This document shows, one piece after another, positions 7,111 through 16,059 of a stretch of DNA of 42,455 bases (positions are counted from its first letter, which is position 1; each line of letters opens with the position of its first letter). Location of the stretch: contig CAJOIX010000007.1 of the NCBI GenBank assembly GCA_905234815.1, forward strand, positions 37,113 to 79,567. Reading direction: 5' to 3'. A model generated the notes under the pieces. It ran no database searches. It saw only the letters and a program-made list of their open reading frames with translations, and was not told the DNA's origin. The DNA is from an uncultured Prevotella sp. (GTDB lineage Bacteria; Bacteroidota; Bacteroidia; Bacteroidales; Bacteroidaceae). The position numbers were made by a program, and so were the translations under genes.

Positions 7111-7878
7111 TTATTTCACCACGCAGCGGCCTTCCAACTGTGCATCGACAGCGCGTCCAGCGGCTGCCTCGGCGCGGAAATAGTCCATGATGATGTAGCG
7201 CACGTTGTTCTCTTCGGCTTGTGGCGACACCACATCGGTACCGGTTTTGAAAGCTGTCAGCCCATCGTTGCCCTGTGCCAAATAGTCGAGGGTGACCACA
7301 CGGTAGGTGCGATCGGGCGTTACAGGTTCACCGCCCACAGACACAGACAGCAGTTGGCCGTCGCGGGTGATGACCATTCGAACACTGTGGCTGAGGCCTT
7401 CGCCGCCGCGGTGGGCAATCTGGCGGAAGAGCTCAAGCGTCTGCTCGCCACTGAGCGTCAGGAAGCAAATCTTATTTTCAAATGGTGCCACTTCAACCAC
7501 ATCGCCGTAGGTGGTTTCGCCCTTGGCAAAGGCTGCACGCATACCGCCCATGTTATAGACAGCAAAGTCGGGATGCTCGCCAAAGCGGGCGCTGCCCCAC
7601 ACCAGAATGTCGGTCAGCACATTGGAGAGCAGGCTCTCGGGACGGTCCTTGTCGAGAAATTGTGCAGTACGGCCCACCACAGGACTCATGATGGAATCGA
7701 CCACGTGCTTGTAGGGAGCAATGAACTGCGCGGCTGTAGCGTCGGGCTGGGTATCGTAGCGCTGGTCAACGAGAATGCGTGAGCGGTCGATAGAGGCTAC
7801 TTGATAAGCCGGCTTGCAGCTGGCGAGCAGCAAACTGCCGGCAAGCAGCAGCAAAAAGTGAAAGTGTTGGTTTTTCAT
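7111..7878 (-). CDS. 5'-nucleotidase C-terminal-domain lipoprotein
   Basis: Stand-alone version of the UshA C-terminal substrate-binding domain, 255 residues from the ATG at 7878. The N-terminus is a lipoprotein signal (FLLLLAGSLLLASC, lipidated Cys), so it is membrane-anchored on the periplasmic side. Family features are ESLLSNVLTDI, the NMGGMRAAFAKGETTYGDV stretch (the family's NxGxxR motif) and the PFENKI segment that packs on the nucleotide base. In-frame sequence continues upstream to 7956, but the lipobox fixes the start at 7878. It precedes the metallophosphatase half by 58 bp. The two very likely act together as one enzyme split over two polypeptides, an arrangement I recall as common in Bacteroidota. 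Confidence 0.87.
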   Translation of the reverse strand: MKNQHFHFLLLLAGSLLLASCKPAYQVASIDRSRILVDQRYDTQPDATAAQFIAPYKHVVDSIMSPVVGRTAQFLDKDRPESLLSNVLTDILVWGSARFGEHPDFAVYNMGGMRAAFAKGETTYGDVVEVAPFENKICFLTLSGEQTLELFRQIAHRGGEGLSHSVRMVITRDGQLLSVSVGGEPVTPDRTYRVVTLDYLAQGNDGLTAFKTGTDVVSPQAEENNVRYIIMDYFRAEAAAGRAVDAQLEGRCVVK

Positions 7879-7897
7879 AAGCAAATGGTTTATAGGG

Positions 7898-7905
7898 CAA
7901 AAATA
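7898..7905 (-). promoter_or_regulatory. -7 box of the split 5'-nucleotidase operon (TATTTTTG)
   Basis: Minus-strand TATTTTTG fits TAnnTTTG and lies 19 bases before the start codon at 7878. There is no clear -33 match. Confidence 0.5.
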
Positions 7906-7968
7906 AGGAAATTCTCTTGAACAGGACGTTTTTTTGGAAAAAATATGACGAAACAATCGGAAAGTTTC

Positions 7969-7976
7969 TACTTTTG
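7969..7976 (+). promoter_or_regulatory. -7 box of aqpZ (TACTTTTG)
   Basis: TACTTTTG lies 30 bp ahead of the aqpZ ATG at 8007. No good TTTG is seen at 19-21 bp upstream. Confidence 0.5.
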
Positions 7977-8006
7977 TAAAAAGGTTTCATTTAAATTAAT
8001 TCTATC

Positions 8007-8681
8007 ATGAAAAAGTATTTTGCAGAACTCGTGGGTACAATGGTACTCGTGTTAATGGGTTGCGGTGTAGCCGTTAGTTTGCAGTGCGATGCACTGATTG
8101 CCACCACTGTGATTGGCACCTCTTTAGCGTTTGGTTTGGCTGTTGTGGCCATGGCCTACACCATTGGTGGTATCTCCGGATGCCATATCAATCCTGCCAT
8201 CACGCTGGGCGTTTGGCTGTCTGGCCGCATGAAGGGAAAGGAGGCTTGTTGCTATATGGTGGCACAAGTGGTTGGCGCTATCGTAGGTGCAGCCATTCTT
8301 TGGTTTCTCACAGGCGGTGTTGATGGTCTGGAAGGCCTTGGAGCCAACGGACTGCAGCAGGGTGTAAGCCTGACAGCCGGACTGCTGGCAGAGATGGTAT
8401 TCACCTGCGTGTTCGTATTGGTGGTGCTCGGTGCCACGGCAAAAACTAATGGCGCTACAAACAATTTTGCAGGCCTTGCCATAGGCTTGTCGCTCGTGCT
8501 CGTTCATCTGGCTTGTATCCGCTACACAGGCACATCGGTGAATCCCGCACGCTCCATTGGTCCTGCACTGTTTGCAGGCGGACTGGCCATGAAGCAGTTG
8601 TGGATCTTCATCGTTGGCCCGTTTGTGGGTGCTGTCTTCGCTTCGCTCATCTGGAAAGCGATTGACACCAAGGAAGACTAA
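8007..8681 (+). CDS. aqpZ: Aquaporin Z-like water channel
   Basis: Inner-membrane channel with six membrane segments and two half-helices. The paired NPA motifs are at residues 62-64 (HINPAIT) and 179-181 (SVNPARS). Residues of the narrow filter resemble E. coli AqpZ rather than GlpF: H167 and R182 have the same 15-residue spacing as H174 and R189 in AqpZ, with a Thr in the TSVN segment. This favours water over glycerol. Length 224 is normal. The gene stands alone between its own promoter and a strong terminator at 8702-8741. Confidence 0.93.
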   Translation: MKKYFAELVGTMVLVLMGCGVAVSLQCDALIATTVIGTSLAFGLAVVAMAYTIGGISGCHINPAITLGVWLSGRMKGKEACCYMVAQVVGAIVGAAILWFLTGGVDGLEGLGANGLQQGVSLTAGLLAEMVFTCVFVLVVLGATAKTNGATNNFAGLAIGLSLVLVHLACIRYTGTSVNPARSIGPALFAGGLAMKQLWIFIVGPFVGAVFASLIWKAIDTKED

Positions 8682-8701
8682 TTTTTTGAAGAAATGCTTG
8701 G

Positions 8702-8741
8702 ACGAGAATGACACACTTTTGCTTGTGTCATTCTCGTTTTT
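8702..8741 (+). terminator. Strong intrinsic terminator of aqpZ
   Basis: Perfect 14-bp stem, ACGAGAATGACACA (8702-8715) with its complement at 8724-8737, 8-nt loop, then TTTTTG. Confidence 0.9.
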
Positions 8742-8828
8742 GTGCGCTGCCGAAAAACAGTTCGTGCGGTTCCAGCCTTGCATGGATTGTAAAAAGCGCC
8801 GAGGCAAAAGTTTTTTACAGGGTAAATA

Positions 8829-8860
8829 TTTCATTTTTTTATTTTTTTGTAGTACCTTCG
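8829..8860 (+). promoter_or_regulatory. Probable corA promoter (TTTC-N20-TACCTTCG)
   Basis: TACCTTCG (8853-8860) is one base off the -7 consensus, with TTTC at 8829-8832 at a 20-bp spacing. It would give a leader of about 120 nt that holds a short open frame and hairpins. Confidence 0.5.
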
Positions 8861-8889
8861 CGGCGCAAAACCAATTATTTATACCAAAA

Positions 8890-8931
8890 ATGGACGATTA
8901 TCACGCGGAAACTTTTAACCCTGGAGCGTGA
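8890..8931 (+). CDS. Candidate 13-residue leader peptide of corA (MDDYHAETFNPGA)
   Basis: ATG at 8890 and TGA at 8929-8931, within the predicted corA leader. The peptide begins with two Asp and has a Glu and a Pro. Acidic N-termini of this kind are known in mgtL-type leader peptides to destabilise ribosomes at low Mg2+ (established for enterobacteria; its use here is inference). The stop codon forms the 5' base of hairpin 1 (8929-8960), so a translating ribosome would block that hairpin. Translation is not proven. Confidence 0.4.
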   Translation: MDDYHAETFNPGA

Positions 8932-8989
8932 GGATTTTGCAAACAGTTTGCTAATCCTCAGGCCCGTTAACCCTTGGAGGCTTAGCAAA
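8929..8989 (+). promoter_or_regulatory. Two mutually exclusive hairpins ahead of and over the corA start
   Basis: Hairpin 1: TGAGGATT (8929-8936) with AATCCTCA (8953-8960) plus GCAAA (8939-8943) with TTTGC (8947-8951), loop CAG. Hairpin 2: TTTGCTAA (8947-8954) with TTAGCAAA (8982-8989), plus CCTC (8956-8959) with GAGG (8977-8980). Hairpin 2 uses the 3' arm of hairpin 1 and covers the corA translation start (A of ATG is 8989). A direct repeat, AACCCTGGAG and AACCCTTGGAG, brackets the structure. Confidence 0.55.
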
Positions 8990-9915
8990 TGAAAACGTAC
9001 TGGAACACCACTGATACCCTGCGCGCCATCAATGAGTGGCAGCCAGGCTGCTGGGTGCAAGTGACCTGCCCCACAGAAGAAGAAATTGAAGAACTGGAAA
9101 AGCGCTTCGACATACCCGACTATTTCCTTTCCGACATCAGCGATACCGACGAGCGTGCCCGCTATGAATACGACGACGGGTGGATGCTCATCATTCTGCG
9201 CATACCCTTTGTGAAGGAAGTACGTTCGCGCACTCCCTATACCACCGTGCCCCTCGGTATCATTCACAAGCGCGATGTGACCATCACCGTGTGCTACTAC
9301 GAGACAAACATGATGATAGACTTTGTCACCTATCAGCAGAAACGCGCCACGGGATTCACCGACTATGTCGATATGATTTTCCGTCTGTTCCTTTCGTCGG
9401 CTGTGTGGTATCTGAAGCGGCTGAAGCAAATCAGCACGCTCATTGATAAAGCCAAGCACAATCTCGACCACGGCGTGAACAACGAGAGCCTTATCGGACT
9501 GTCGCGACTGCAGGATTCGCTCACCTATTTCAATACATCCATTCGCGGAAACGAAAATCTGCTCTCGAAACTGAAGTTCAAACTGCAGGTCGATGAGCTG
9601 GACGCCGACCTCATTGAAGACGTAAACATCGAGATGACACAGGCCAAGGAGACCACTTCCATCTATTCCAACATTCTGGAATCGACCATGGATACCTACT
9701 CCTCCATCATCAACAACAACATGAACACCGTGATGCGTACGCTCACCTCTGTGTCGATTATCATGATGTTCCCCACGCTCATCGCCTCGCTCTTTGGCAT
9801 GAACCTGGTGAACGGCATGGAAACCTCGCGCTGGGGATTCCTCATAGCGCTGGTCATCTCGGTCGTTGTGTCTGGGTGTACATGGGCCATCCTGCGAATG
9901 AAGCGACTCGTGTAA
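8989..9915 (+). CDS. corA: CorA-family magnesium/divalent cation channel
   Basis: Pentameric inner-membrane Mg2+ channel with a large cytosolic funnel. The 308 residues are typical: an N-terminal alpha/beta domain, a long helical stalk (about residues 140-245), then two C-terminal membrane segments. The selectivity signature GMN is at residues 270-272 (FGMNLVNG), and a basic tail ends RMKRLV. Mg2+ is the likely ion; Co2+ and Ni2+ cannot be ruled out. The leader contains a short open frame and competing hairpins, suggesting translational control. The stop is only 16 bp before sufB and no terminator is visible, so corA may be transcribed into the suf operon. Confidence 0.93.
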   Translation: MKTYWNTTDTLRAINEWQPGCWVQVTCPTEEEIEELEKRFDIPDYFLSDISDTDERARYEYDDGWMLIILRIPFVKEVRSRTPYTTVPLGIIHKRDVTITVCYYETNMMIDFVTYQQKRATGFTDYVDMIFRLFLSSAVWYLKRLKQISTLIDKAKHNLDHGVNNESLIGLSRLQDSLTYFNTSIRGNENLLSKLKFKLQVDELDADLIEDVNIEMTQAKETTSIYSNILESTMDTYSSIINNNMNTVMRTLTSVSIIMMFPTLIASLFGMNLVNGMETSRWGFLIALVISVVVSGCTWAILRMKRLV

Positions 9916-9931
9916 TTATCAAAACCGATTC

Positions 9932-11383
9932 ATGGAAGAAACAAATGCGGCAGTTAGAAAAATTGCCGAACAAAAATACGAATTTGGTTTCACCACCAAT
10001 GTGCAGACTGAAGTCATCCCAGTGGGGCTGACCGAGGATGTGGTGCGGCTCATCTCGCAGAAGAAGCATGAGCCAGAATGGCTGCTGGAGTTCCGGTTGA
10101 AAGCCTTTCGCCACTGGCTCACATTGGAGCAACCCTCTTGGGGGCATCTTCACCTGCCGGTAATAGACTATCAAGCCATTTCTTATTATGCCGACCCCAC
10201 GGCCAAGCAGCAAGATTCGGGAAACAAGAAACAAGAGATTGACCCCGAACTGGAACGCACCTTCGACCGTTTGGGCATACCCCTTGAAGAGCGACTGGCG
10301 CTATCGGGTATGGCCGTTGATGCTATCATGGACTCCGTATCGGTGAAAACCACCTTCAAGGAGAAACTTTCGGAGAAGGGAATTATCTTTTGTTCCATAG
10401 GCGAAGCCGTACAACAATATCCAGACTTGGTGCGCGAATACTTGGGCACCGTGGTTCCCTATGCCGATAATTTCTATGCTGCCCTTAACTCTGCCGTCTT
10501 CTCCGACGGCTCGTTCGTCTATATACCTCGTGGCGTGCGCTGCCCGATGGAGCTCAGCAGCTACTTTCGCATCAACGCCCGTGGCACAGGTCAGTTTGAA
10601 AGAACACTCATCGTGGCCGAAGATGATGCTTATGTGTCGTATCTCGAAGGTTGCACCGCACCGATGCGCGACGAACATCAGCTGCACGCCGCAATAGTGG
10701 AGATTATTGTAAAAGACCGCGCTGAAGTGAAATACTCTACGGTGCAGAACTGGTATCCAGGCGATGCCGAAGGAAAGGGAGGCATCTTGAACCTCGTGAC
10801 CAAGCGCGGCGACCTGCGCGGCGAAGGTTCAAAACTCTCATGGACGCAAGTGGAAACAGGATCGGCTATCACATGGAAATACCCCTCGTGCATACTGCGT
10901 GGCGACAATTCGCAGGCCGAATTCTATTCCGTGGCGGTGACCAACAATTTCCAAGAGGCTGACACGGGCACAAAGATGATTCACATTGGTCGCAATACGA
11001 AATCGACCATCATATCGAAAGGCATATCAGCCGGTCACTCACAGAATTCTTATCGCGGACTGGTGAAGGCCACAAAATCGGCCGAAAATGCCCGCAACTA
11101 CTCATCGTGCGACTCCCTGTTGCTTGGTTCGCAATGCGGTGCTCACACTTTCCCATACATGGATGTGCAGAATCCCACGGCAATCTTTGAGCACGAGGCC
11201 ACGACTTCAAAAATATCGGAAGACCAACTATTCTACTGTCAGCAACGCGGCATTCCCATGGAACAAGCCGTTGGGCTGATTGTGAATGGCTATGCCAAGG
11301 ATGTTCTCAACAAATTGCCCATGGAATTTGCTGCCGAGGCCAACAAACTTTTGGCACTGACGCTTGAAAACACTGTGGGATGA
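9932..11383 (+). CDS. sufB: Fe-S cluster scaffold protein SufB
   Basis: Part of the cytosolic SufBC2D scaffold that assembles iron-sulfur clusters. At 483 residues it matches full-length SufB. Landmarks are the N-terminal [10 protein letters not shown], the [12 protein letters not shown] segment, the [21 protein letters not shown] beta-helix entry, and the likely cluster or persulfide cysteine C393 in [11 protein letters not shown], equivalent to E. coli C405. It is the first gene of a four-gene run sufB-sufC-sufD-sufS. I see no good TAnnTTTG box in the 16 bp before it, so it may depend on the corA promoter or on one inside corA. Confidence 0.96.
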   Translation: MEETNAAVRKIAEQKYEFGFTTNVQTEVIPVGLTEDVVRLISQKKHEPEWLLEFRLKAFRHWLTLEQPSWGHLHLPVIDYQAISYYADPTAKQQDSGNKKQEIDPELERTFDRLGIPLEERLALSGMAVDAIMDSVSVKTTFKEKLSEKGIIFCSIGEAVQQYPDLVREYLGTVVPYADNFYAALNSAVFSDGSFVYIPRGVRCPMELSSYFRINARGTGQFERTLIVAEDDAYVSYLEGCTAPMRDEHQLHAAIVEIIVKDRAEVKYSTVQNWYPGDAEGKGGILNLVTKRGDLRGEGSKLSWTQVETGSAITWKYPSCILRGDNSQAEFYSVAVTNNFQEADTGTKMIHIGRNTKSTIISKGISAGHSQNSYRGLVKATKSAENARNYSSCDSLLLGSQCGAHTFPYMDVQNPTAIFEHEATTSKISEDQLFYCQQRGIPMEQAVGLIVNGYAKDVLNKLPMEFAAEANKLLALTLENTVG

Positions 11384-11425
11384 TTGCCCACATACATAAT
11401 ATCTTACCCATCACCCATCCAATAT

Positions 11426-12178
11426 ATGCTTGAAATACGCAACCTACATGCCGCAATCGACGGCAAAGAAATACTCAAGGGAATCAATCTGACCATCGCC
11501 GATGGTGAGATTCATGCCATCATGGGACCTAACGGAGCTGGAAAATCGACGCTGTCGGCAGTTCTTACAGGCAACCCTCAATATGAAGTAACAGCGGGAG
11601 AGGCCATTTTTAACGGTAAAAATCTTCTGGAAATGAAACCCGAAGATCGAGCTCATGAAGGTCTGTTTCTATCCTTTCAGTATCCTGTAGAGATACCTGG
11701 GGTGTCGATGACCAATTTCATGCGGGCCGCAGTGAACGAGCAGCGCAAGTATCGCGGAGAAGAACCACTCAACATGAGTGATTTTATGAAGTTGATGCGG
11801 GAGCGCCGAATGATTGTGGATCTTGACCAGAAGTTCTTCCACCGTTCCGTGAACGAGGGATTTTCGGGTGGAGAAAAGAAACGCAACGAAATCTTCCAGA
11901 TGGCTATGCTCGAGCCGACGCTGGCCATTCTCGACGAGACCGACTCTGGTCTGGACGTTGATGCGATGAGAATCGTGGCTGAAGGCGTGAATAAACTGCG
12001 CACGGAAAAGACCTCATATATTGTCATAACGCACTACGACCGGCTTTTGGAGATGATTCGCCCCGACTTTGTTCATGTGCTTTACAACGGTCAAATAGTG
12101 CGGACAGGTGGCCCCGAATTGGCTGTTGAGATTCAAAATCACGGCTACGAACAGATTAAGCAGAAAGCAGAAGCCTAA
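11426..12178 (+). CDS. sufC: Fe-S assembly ATPase SufC
   Basis: ABC-type ATPase that drives the SufB-SufD scaffold in the cytosol; it is not a transporter. In 250 residues it has Walker A GPNGAGKST, the Q-loop in FQYPVEIPG, the SufC-type signature FSGGEKKRNE and Walker B with LAILDETDSGLD, plus a switch histidine in VITHYDR. The start is set at the ATG at 11426 (MLEIRNLHA), where family alignments begin; an in-frame TTG right after the sufB stop would add 14 residues of unlikely sequence. Gaps are 42 bp from sufB and 8 bp to sufD, consistent with one operon. Confidence 0.96.
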   Translation: MLEIRNLHAAIDGKEILKGINLTIADGEIHAIMGPNGAGKSTLSAVLTGNPQYEVTAGEAIFNGKNLLEMKPEDRAHEGLFLSFQYPVEIPGVSMTNFMRAAVNEQRKYRGEEPLNMSDFMKLMRERRMIVDLDQKFFHRSVNEGFSGGEKKRNEIFQMAMLEPTLAILDETDSGLDVDAMRIVAEGVNKLRTEKTSYIVITHYDRLLEMIRPDFVHVLYNGQIVRTGGPELAVEIQNHGYEQIKQKAEA

Positions 12179-12186
12179 CCTTTACA

Positions 12187-13536
12187 ATGAACAAGCAAAG
12201 TCATCAGCAGTATATTGAACTCTACGAGCAATTCGCCGAAGTGCTCGCTGCGCACTCTGTGCCGGTAATGAATGACCGTCGCGGCGAGGCTTTTTCTGCT
12301 TTCTGTAAGCAAGGTTTCCCCTCGCGTAAGGAAGAACGATACAAATATACTGACATTCAGGCTCTCTTCGCGCCTGACTACGGTCTTAACCTGCAGCGGC
12401 TTGATGTTCCGTTCCAGCCAGAAGAACTCTTCCACTGCGAAGTGCCAAACCTTTCTACGTTGCTTTTTTATGTAGTGAACGATACACTCTCGCCTCTCTC
12501 CTCAATCCCTTCCTCTTTACCTCAGGGTGTATTCATCGGGTCAATGAAACAATTTGCCGCGGAGCAGCCTGAAATTCTTCGTAAACATTACGGACGGTTG
12601 GCCCCAGTGGCTACCGATTCGCTTGTAGCGCTGAATACGATGCTGGCCCAAGACGGGCTGGTGGTCTATATACCTCGTGGTGTTCGTCTGGAAAAGACCA
12701 TACAGGTGGTGAACTTGCTCAAGGCGAATGTGCCGCTGATGGTGTGCCGCCGCGTCCTGATTATAGTGGAAGAGCAGGCCGAAGCGAAGATACTCTTTTG
12801 TGATCACGCCCTTGAAGACGTACAGTTCCTTACCTCCGAAGTGATGGAAGCCTACGTAGGTGAGAATGCGTCGCTTGAAATTTACTCGCTGGAAGAAACT
12901 CATCAGAAGAATATCCGTGTGTCAAATACCTATGTGGAGCAGCAGCAGAGCAGTAGGTTGAACCATCAAAGCATCACGTTGCACAATGGTCAGACGCGTA
13001 ACACCTTTGAAGTGCTGCTCAATGGAGCAGGGGCCGAATGTTGGTTGGGTGGCGGTGTGATTGCCGATAAGCAGCAGCGTGTGGACAACAATACACTGAT
13101 CACTCATCGAGTGCCTCATTGCGAAAGCCACGAACTCTATAAGTATGTGCTCAACGAACAATCGACAGGAGCTTTTGCCGGTCGTGTGCTGGTGGAAAAG
13201 GATGCTCAGAAAACTGTTTCGCAGGAGACCAATCAGAACCTTTGCATGACGCCCGAAGCCAGAATGTACACGCAACCGATGCTTGAAATCTATGCTGACG
13301 ATGTGAAGTGCTCGCACGGATCGACCGTGGGGCAACTCAACGAGGCTGCACTTTTCTATATGCAGCAGCGTGGCATCAGTCTTGCGGAGGCCAAACTGCT
13401 GTTGCAGACTGCTTTCATTGGCGAAGTGATTGACCAAGTGCCGCTCGCACCGCTGCGCGACCGATTGCGGTATTTGGTGGATCAACGCTTCCGAGGGCAG
13501 CTGAACCACTGCGAAGGCTGCAAGTTATGCAAGTAA
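12187..13536 (+). CDS. sufD: Fe-S scaffold protein SufD
   Basis: Paralogue of SufB that forms the SufBC2D complex. The 449 residues show the SufD/SufB beta-helix core: [16 protein letters not shown], the conserved run around NHQSITLHNGQTRNTFEV, and the C-terminal KCSHGSTVGQLNE segment, whose His matches the functional histidine of E. coli SufD. The tail ends with three closely spaced cysteines (HCEGCKLCK), as seen in other Bacteroidota SufD from memory. It lies between sufC (8 bp) and sufS (39 bp). Confidence 0.94.
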   Translation: MNKQSHQQYIELYEQFAEVLAAHSVPVMNDRRGEAFSAFCKQGFPSRKEERYKYTDIQALFAPDYGLNLQRLDVPFQPEELFHCEVPNLSTLLFYVVNDTLSPLSSIPSSLPQGVFIGSMKQFAAEQPEILRKHYGRLAPVATDSLVALNTMLAQDGLVVYIPRGVRLEKTIQVVNLLKANVPLMVCRRVLIIVEEQAEAKILFCDHALEDVQFLTSEVMEAYVGENASLEIYSLEETHQKNIRVSNTYVEQQQSSRLNHQSITLHNGQTRNTFEVLLNGAGAECWLGGGVIADKQQRVDNNTLITHRVPHCESHELYKYVLNEQSTGAFAGRVLVEKDAQKTVSQETNQNLCMTPEARMYTQPMLEIYADDVKCSHGSTVGQLNEAALFYMQQRGISLAEAKLLLQTAFIGEVIDQVPLAPLRDRLRYLVDQRFRGQLNHCEGCKLCK

Positions 13537-13575
13537 ATAGACTGCGAAAAGAAAGCGTTCATGCTACATTGAAAT

Positions 13576-14781
13576 ATGAATAAATATAGAGCCGATTTCC
13601 CAATACTGCAACGCGAAGTGCATGGCAAGCCATTGGTCTATCTCGACAATGCTGCAACCACGCAGAAACCACTCTGCGTGCTCGATGCCATGCGTGAGGA
13701 ATACCTCAATGTGAATAGTAATGTTCATCGCGGGGTGCACTATCTCTCGTTGAAAGCTACCGAGCTACACGAAGCGGCCCGCGAAACTGTGCGCCAATTT
13801 ATCAATGCCGGCAGTAGTTCGGAGATTGTATTCACCCGCGGCACCACAGAAGCCATCAACCTCGTGGCCAGCAGCTATGGTGAGGCTTTCATGCAAGCTG
13901 GCGATGAAGTGATTCTCACCGTGATGGAGCATCACTCTAATATCGTTCCTTGGCATTTGCTCCGCCAGCGTAAAGACATTGTGCTGAAAGTACTGGATAT
14001 CAACGAGCGCGGCGAGTTGGACCTGCAACAGTATGAGCAACTCTTTTCTCCACGCACTCGTTTAGTGAGCGTCTGCCATGTGAGCAATGTGTTGGGTACG
14101 GTCAATCCGATAGAAGAAATCATTCGTGTGGCCCACGAAAAAGGTGTGCCTGTGCTGGTAGATGCCGCGCAGAGCGTACCGCATCGCAAGATTGATGTGC
14201 AGGCTATGGACTGCGACTTCTTGGCTTTCAGCGGTCATAAAATGTATGGTCCTACAGGCATTGGGGTGCTCTACGGCAAGCAGTCGTGGCTGGAACAGCT
14301 GCCGCCCTATCAGGGTGGCGGCGAGATGATTGATCATGTATCGTTCGACACTGTGACCTATGAGCAGCCGCCGTTGCGCTTTGAGGCAGGAACGCCAGAC
14401 TATGTGGCAACCCACGGATTGGCTACAGCCATTCACTATCTTGAAAGCATCGGCATGGAGCGTATCGAACAGATGGAGCACGAGTTGATGACTTATGCCA
14501 TGGAGCAACTGCAAGCCATAGACGGGCTGCAGATGTTTGGCACAGCTGCAGGTAAAGATGCTGTGATGAGTTTCCTCGTGGGCGATATTCACCATTTAGA
14601 CATGGGCACGCTGCTCGACCAGATGGGCGTTGCCGTACGTACGGGCCACCACTGTGCACAACCGCTCATGCAGCGACTGGGTATCAGCGGAACCGTCCGT
14701 GCATCGCTTTCTTTTTACAATACTCGCGAAGAGATAGACATACTCTGTGCCGCCATTCGTCGCGTGCAGCAGATGTTCTGA
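13576..14781 (+). CDS. sufS: SufS-type cysteine desulfurase
   Basis: PLP enzyme (class V aminotransferase fold) that takes sulfur from cysteine and passes a persulfide to the SUF scaffold. The 401 residues include LDNAATTQKP, HHSNIVPWH, the PLP lysine K222 in SGHKMYGP and the catalytic cysteine C360 in RTGHHCAQP, the group II (SufS) form. No sufE or sufU partner and no sufA lies in this operon, so the sulfur carrier must be encoded elsewhere. It is the last gene, followed by a strong terminator. Confidence 0.96.
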   Translation: MNKYRADFPILQREVHGKPLVYLDNAATTQKPLCVLDAMREEYLNVNSNVHRGVHYLSLKATELHEAARETVRQFINAGSSSEIVFTRGTTEAINLVASSYGEAFMQAGDEVILTVMEHHSNIVPWHLLRQRKDIVLKVLDINERGELDLQQYEQLFSPRTRLVSVCHVSNVLGTVNPIEEIIRVAHEKGVPVLVDAAQSVPHRKIDVQAMDCDFLAFSGHKMYGPTGIGVLYGKQSWLEQLPPYQGGGEMIDHVSFDTVTYEQPPLRFEAGTPDYVATHGLATAIHYLESIGMERIEQMEHELMTYAMEQLQAIDGLQMFGTAAGKDAVMSFLVGDIHHLDMGTLLDQMGVAVRTGHHCAQPLMQRLGISGTVRASLSFYNTREEIDILCAAIRRVQQMF

Positions 14782-14828
14782 TTCCCCAAAATATTCGAGT
14801 AGAAAGCAACTGTGACTTCTTCTACACC

Positions 14829-14876
14829 AAAAAGGAGAGAGCGACATCAGTTTTGATGCCGCTCTCTCCTTTTATT
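14829..14876 (+). terminator. Intrinsic terminator of the suf operon
   Basis: Long hairpin, with an A-rich left arm running AAAGGAGAGAGCG from 14831 and the complementary right arm to 14872. A second short helix CATCA/TGATG sits under the loop, and TTTTATTTTATT follows. Confidence 0.88.
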
Positions 14877-14949
14877 TTATTCGTCGAACTACTATTTAAC
14901 TGAATGTGCCAGGGAAATCCCACAATAGGCAGCAACCAGGCGAGTAGCA

Positions 14950-16032
14950 TCAGTTATTTTTCTTATAGCTTTGGACGGCCCAAGTAGCCATGAACAGACC
15001 GATGGCAAGAAGGGCCAGTAGCTGATGTGCTACATCGCCGAATGAGCCGCCACGGATGAATACGGTGCGGATGGCATCGATGAAGTAGTGCATCGGGTTG
15101 ATATAGGTGGTAAGATAAGCCCAGTCGGGCATGGAACGCGATGGGGTAAAGAGGCCGCTGAGCAGCATGATACACACAATGAAGAACCACATGACGAACA
15201 TGGCCTGTTGCATGGTATCGCTGTAATTGGAGATGATGAGGCCGAACGATGAGAAGAACAATGCCAGCAGCATGGCAAGTACATAAACCAGCCAAAGCGG
15301 TCCTGTGGGTGTGAGCCCATAGATTAGCCAAGCCAGCAGGAGACAGATTGTAACCACGAAAAAGGCAATGAGCCAGTAAGGGATGAGTTTGGAGAGGATG
15401 AAGGCCCATTTCGACACGGGTGTGACGTTAATTTGCTCGATGGTGCCGCTCTCTTTTTCGCCGACGATATTCAGTGTAGGCAGAAACCCTGTCATCAGCA
15501 TCATTACAATAGCCAGCAGGGCAGGAATCATGTAGAGCTGGTAGTTCTGGTGGGGGTTGTAGAGAAGTGAAGTGTGAAACGTAGAGTGTGGAGAATTGCC
15601 CGCGGTGGGTATGACGGTGGCAAGTTTATCATTCTTCATTATTAACTCTTCATTTACTATCTGCGAGAGATAAGCACTGCCCATCGCACCCTTCGTGCCG
15701 TTGACGGCGTTGGCAGCAAGGAGATATTGTCCATCGCGAATCTCAAGAATGATGTCAGCGCGTCCTTTCTCGATGTCTTTCATGGCCTCGGCGTAGGTGT
15801 CTTTTAGTTCGCCAAAGATGAAGTAGTTGCTGGCTGTTATTCGTTGCACCAGTCGTTGCGATTCGATGGTATGGTCGATATCGACAATATCTACTACAAT
15901 GTTCTTCACCTCCATATTCATCACCCACGGCATGACGCACATAACCATGATGGGGAAAACGATGATGAGCCGTGGCAGAAATGAATTGCGCCGAATCTGC
16001 AGAAACTCTTTTTGTATGAGATACTTAATCAT
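14950..16032 (-). CDS. ABC-2 type permease, YbhR-like
   Basis: Membrane subunit of the exporter encoded by this operon. The 360 residues follow the YbhS/YbhR plan: a first membrane helix at about residues 20-40 (LPRLIIVFPIMVMCVMPWVM), a periplasmic domain of about 130 residues, then five C-terminal membrane helices after the conserved GEKESGTIEQINVTPV loop. That loop, common to ABC-2 permeases, lies against the ATPase. The last gene of the five-gene minus-strand run, 27 bp after the other permease. The substrate is unknown; E. coli YbhFSR has been linked to drug and cation efflux (from memory). Confidence 0.88.
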   Translation of the reverse strand: MIKYLIQKEFLQIRRNSFLPRLIIVFPIMVMCVMPWVMNMEVKNIVVDIVDIDHTIESQRLVQRITASNYFIFGELKDTYAEAMKDIEKGRADIILEIRDGQYLLAANAVNGTKGAMGSAYLSQIVNEELIMKNDKLATVIPTAGNSPHSTFHTSLLYNPHQNYQLYMIPALLAIVMMLMTGFLPTLNIVGEKESGTIEQINVTPVSKWAFILSKLIPYWLIAFFVVTICLLLAWLIYGLTPTGPLWLVYVLAMLLALFFSSFGLIISNYSDTMQQAMFVMWFFIVCIMLLSGLFTPSRSMPDWAYLTTYINPMHYFIDAIRTVFIRGGSFGDVAHQLLALLAIGLFMATWAVQSYKKNN

Positions 16033-16059
16033 TTGCGAAGTCCCGATTTTTTTGATTTG

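Noticed and set aside
8866..8988. M-box or ykoK magnesium riboswitch upstream of corA
   Set aside because: None of the conserved M-box segments is visible and the leader is too short; the short frame with two exclusive hairpins explains it better.
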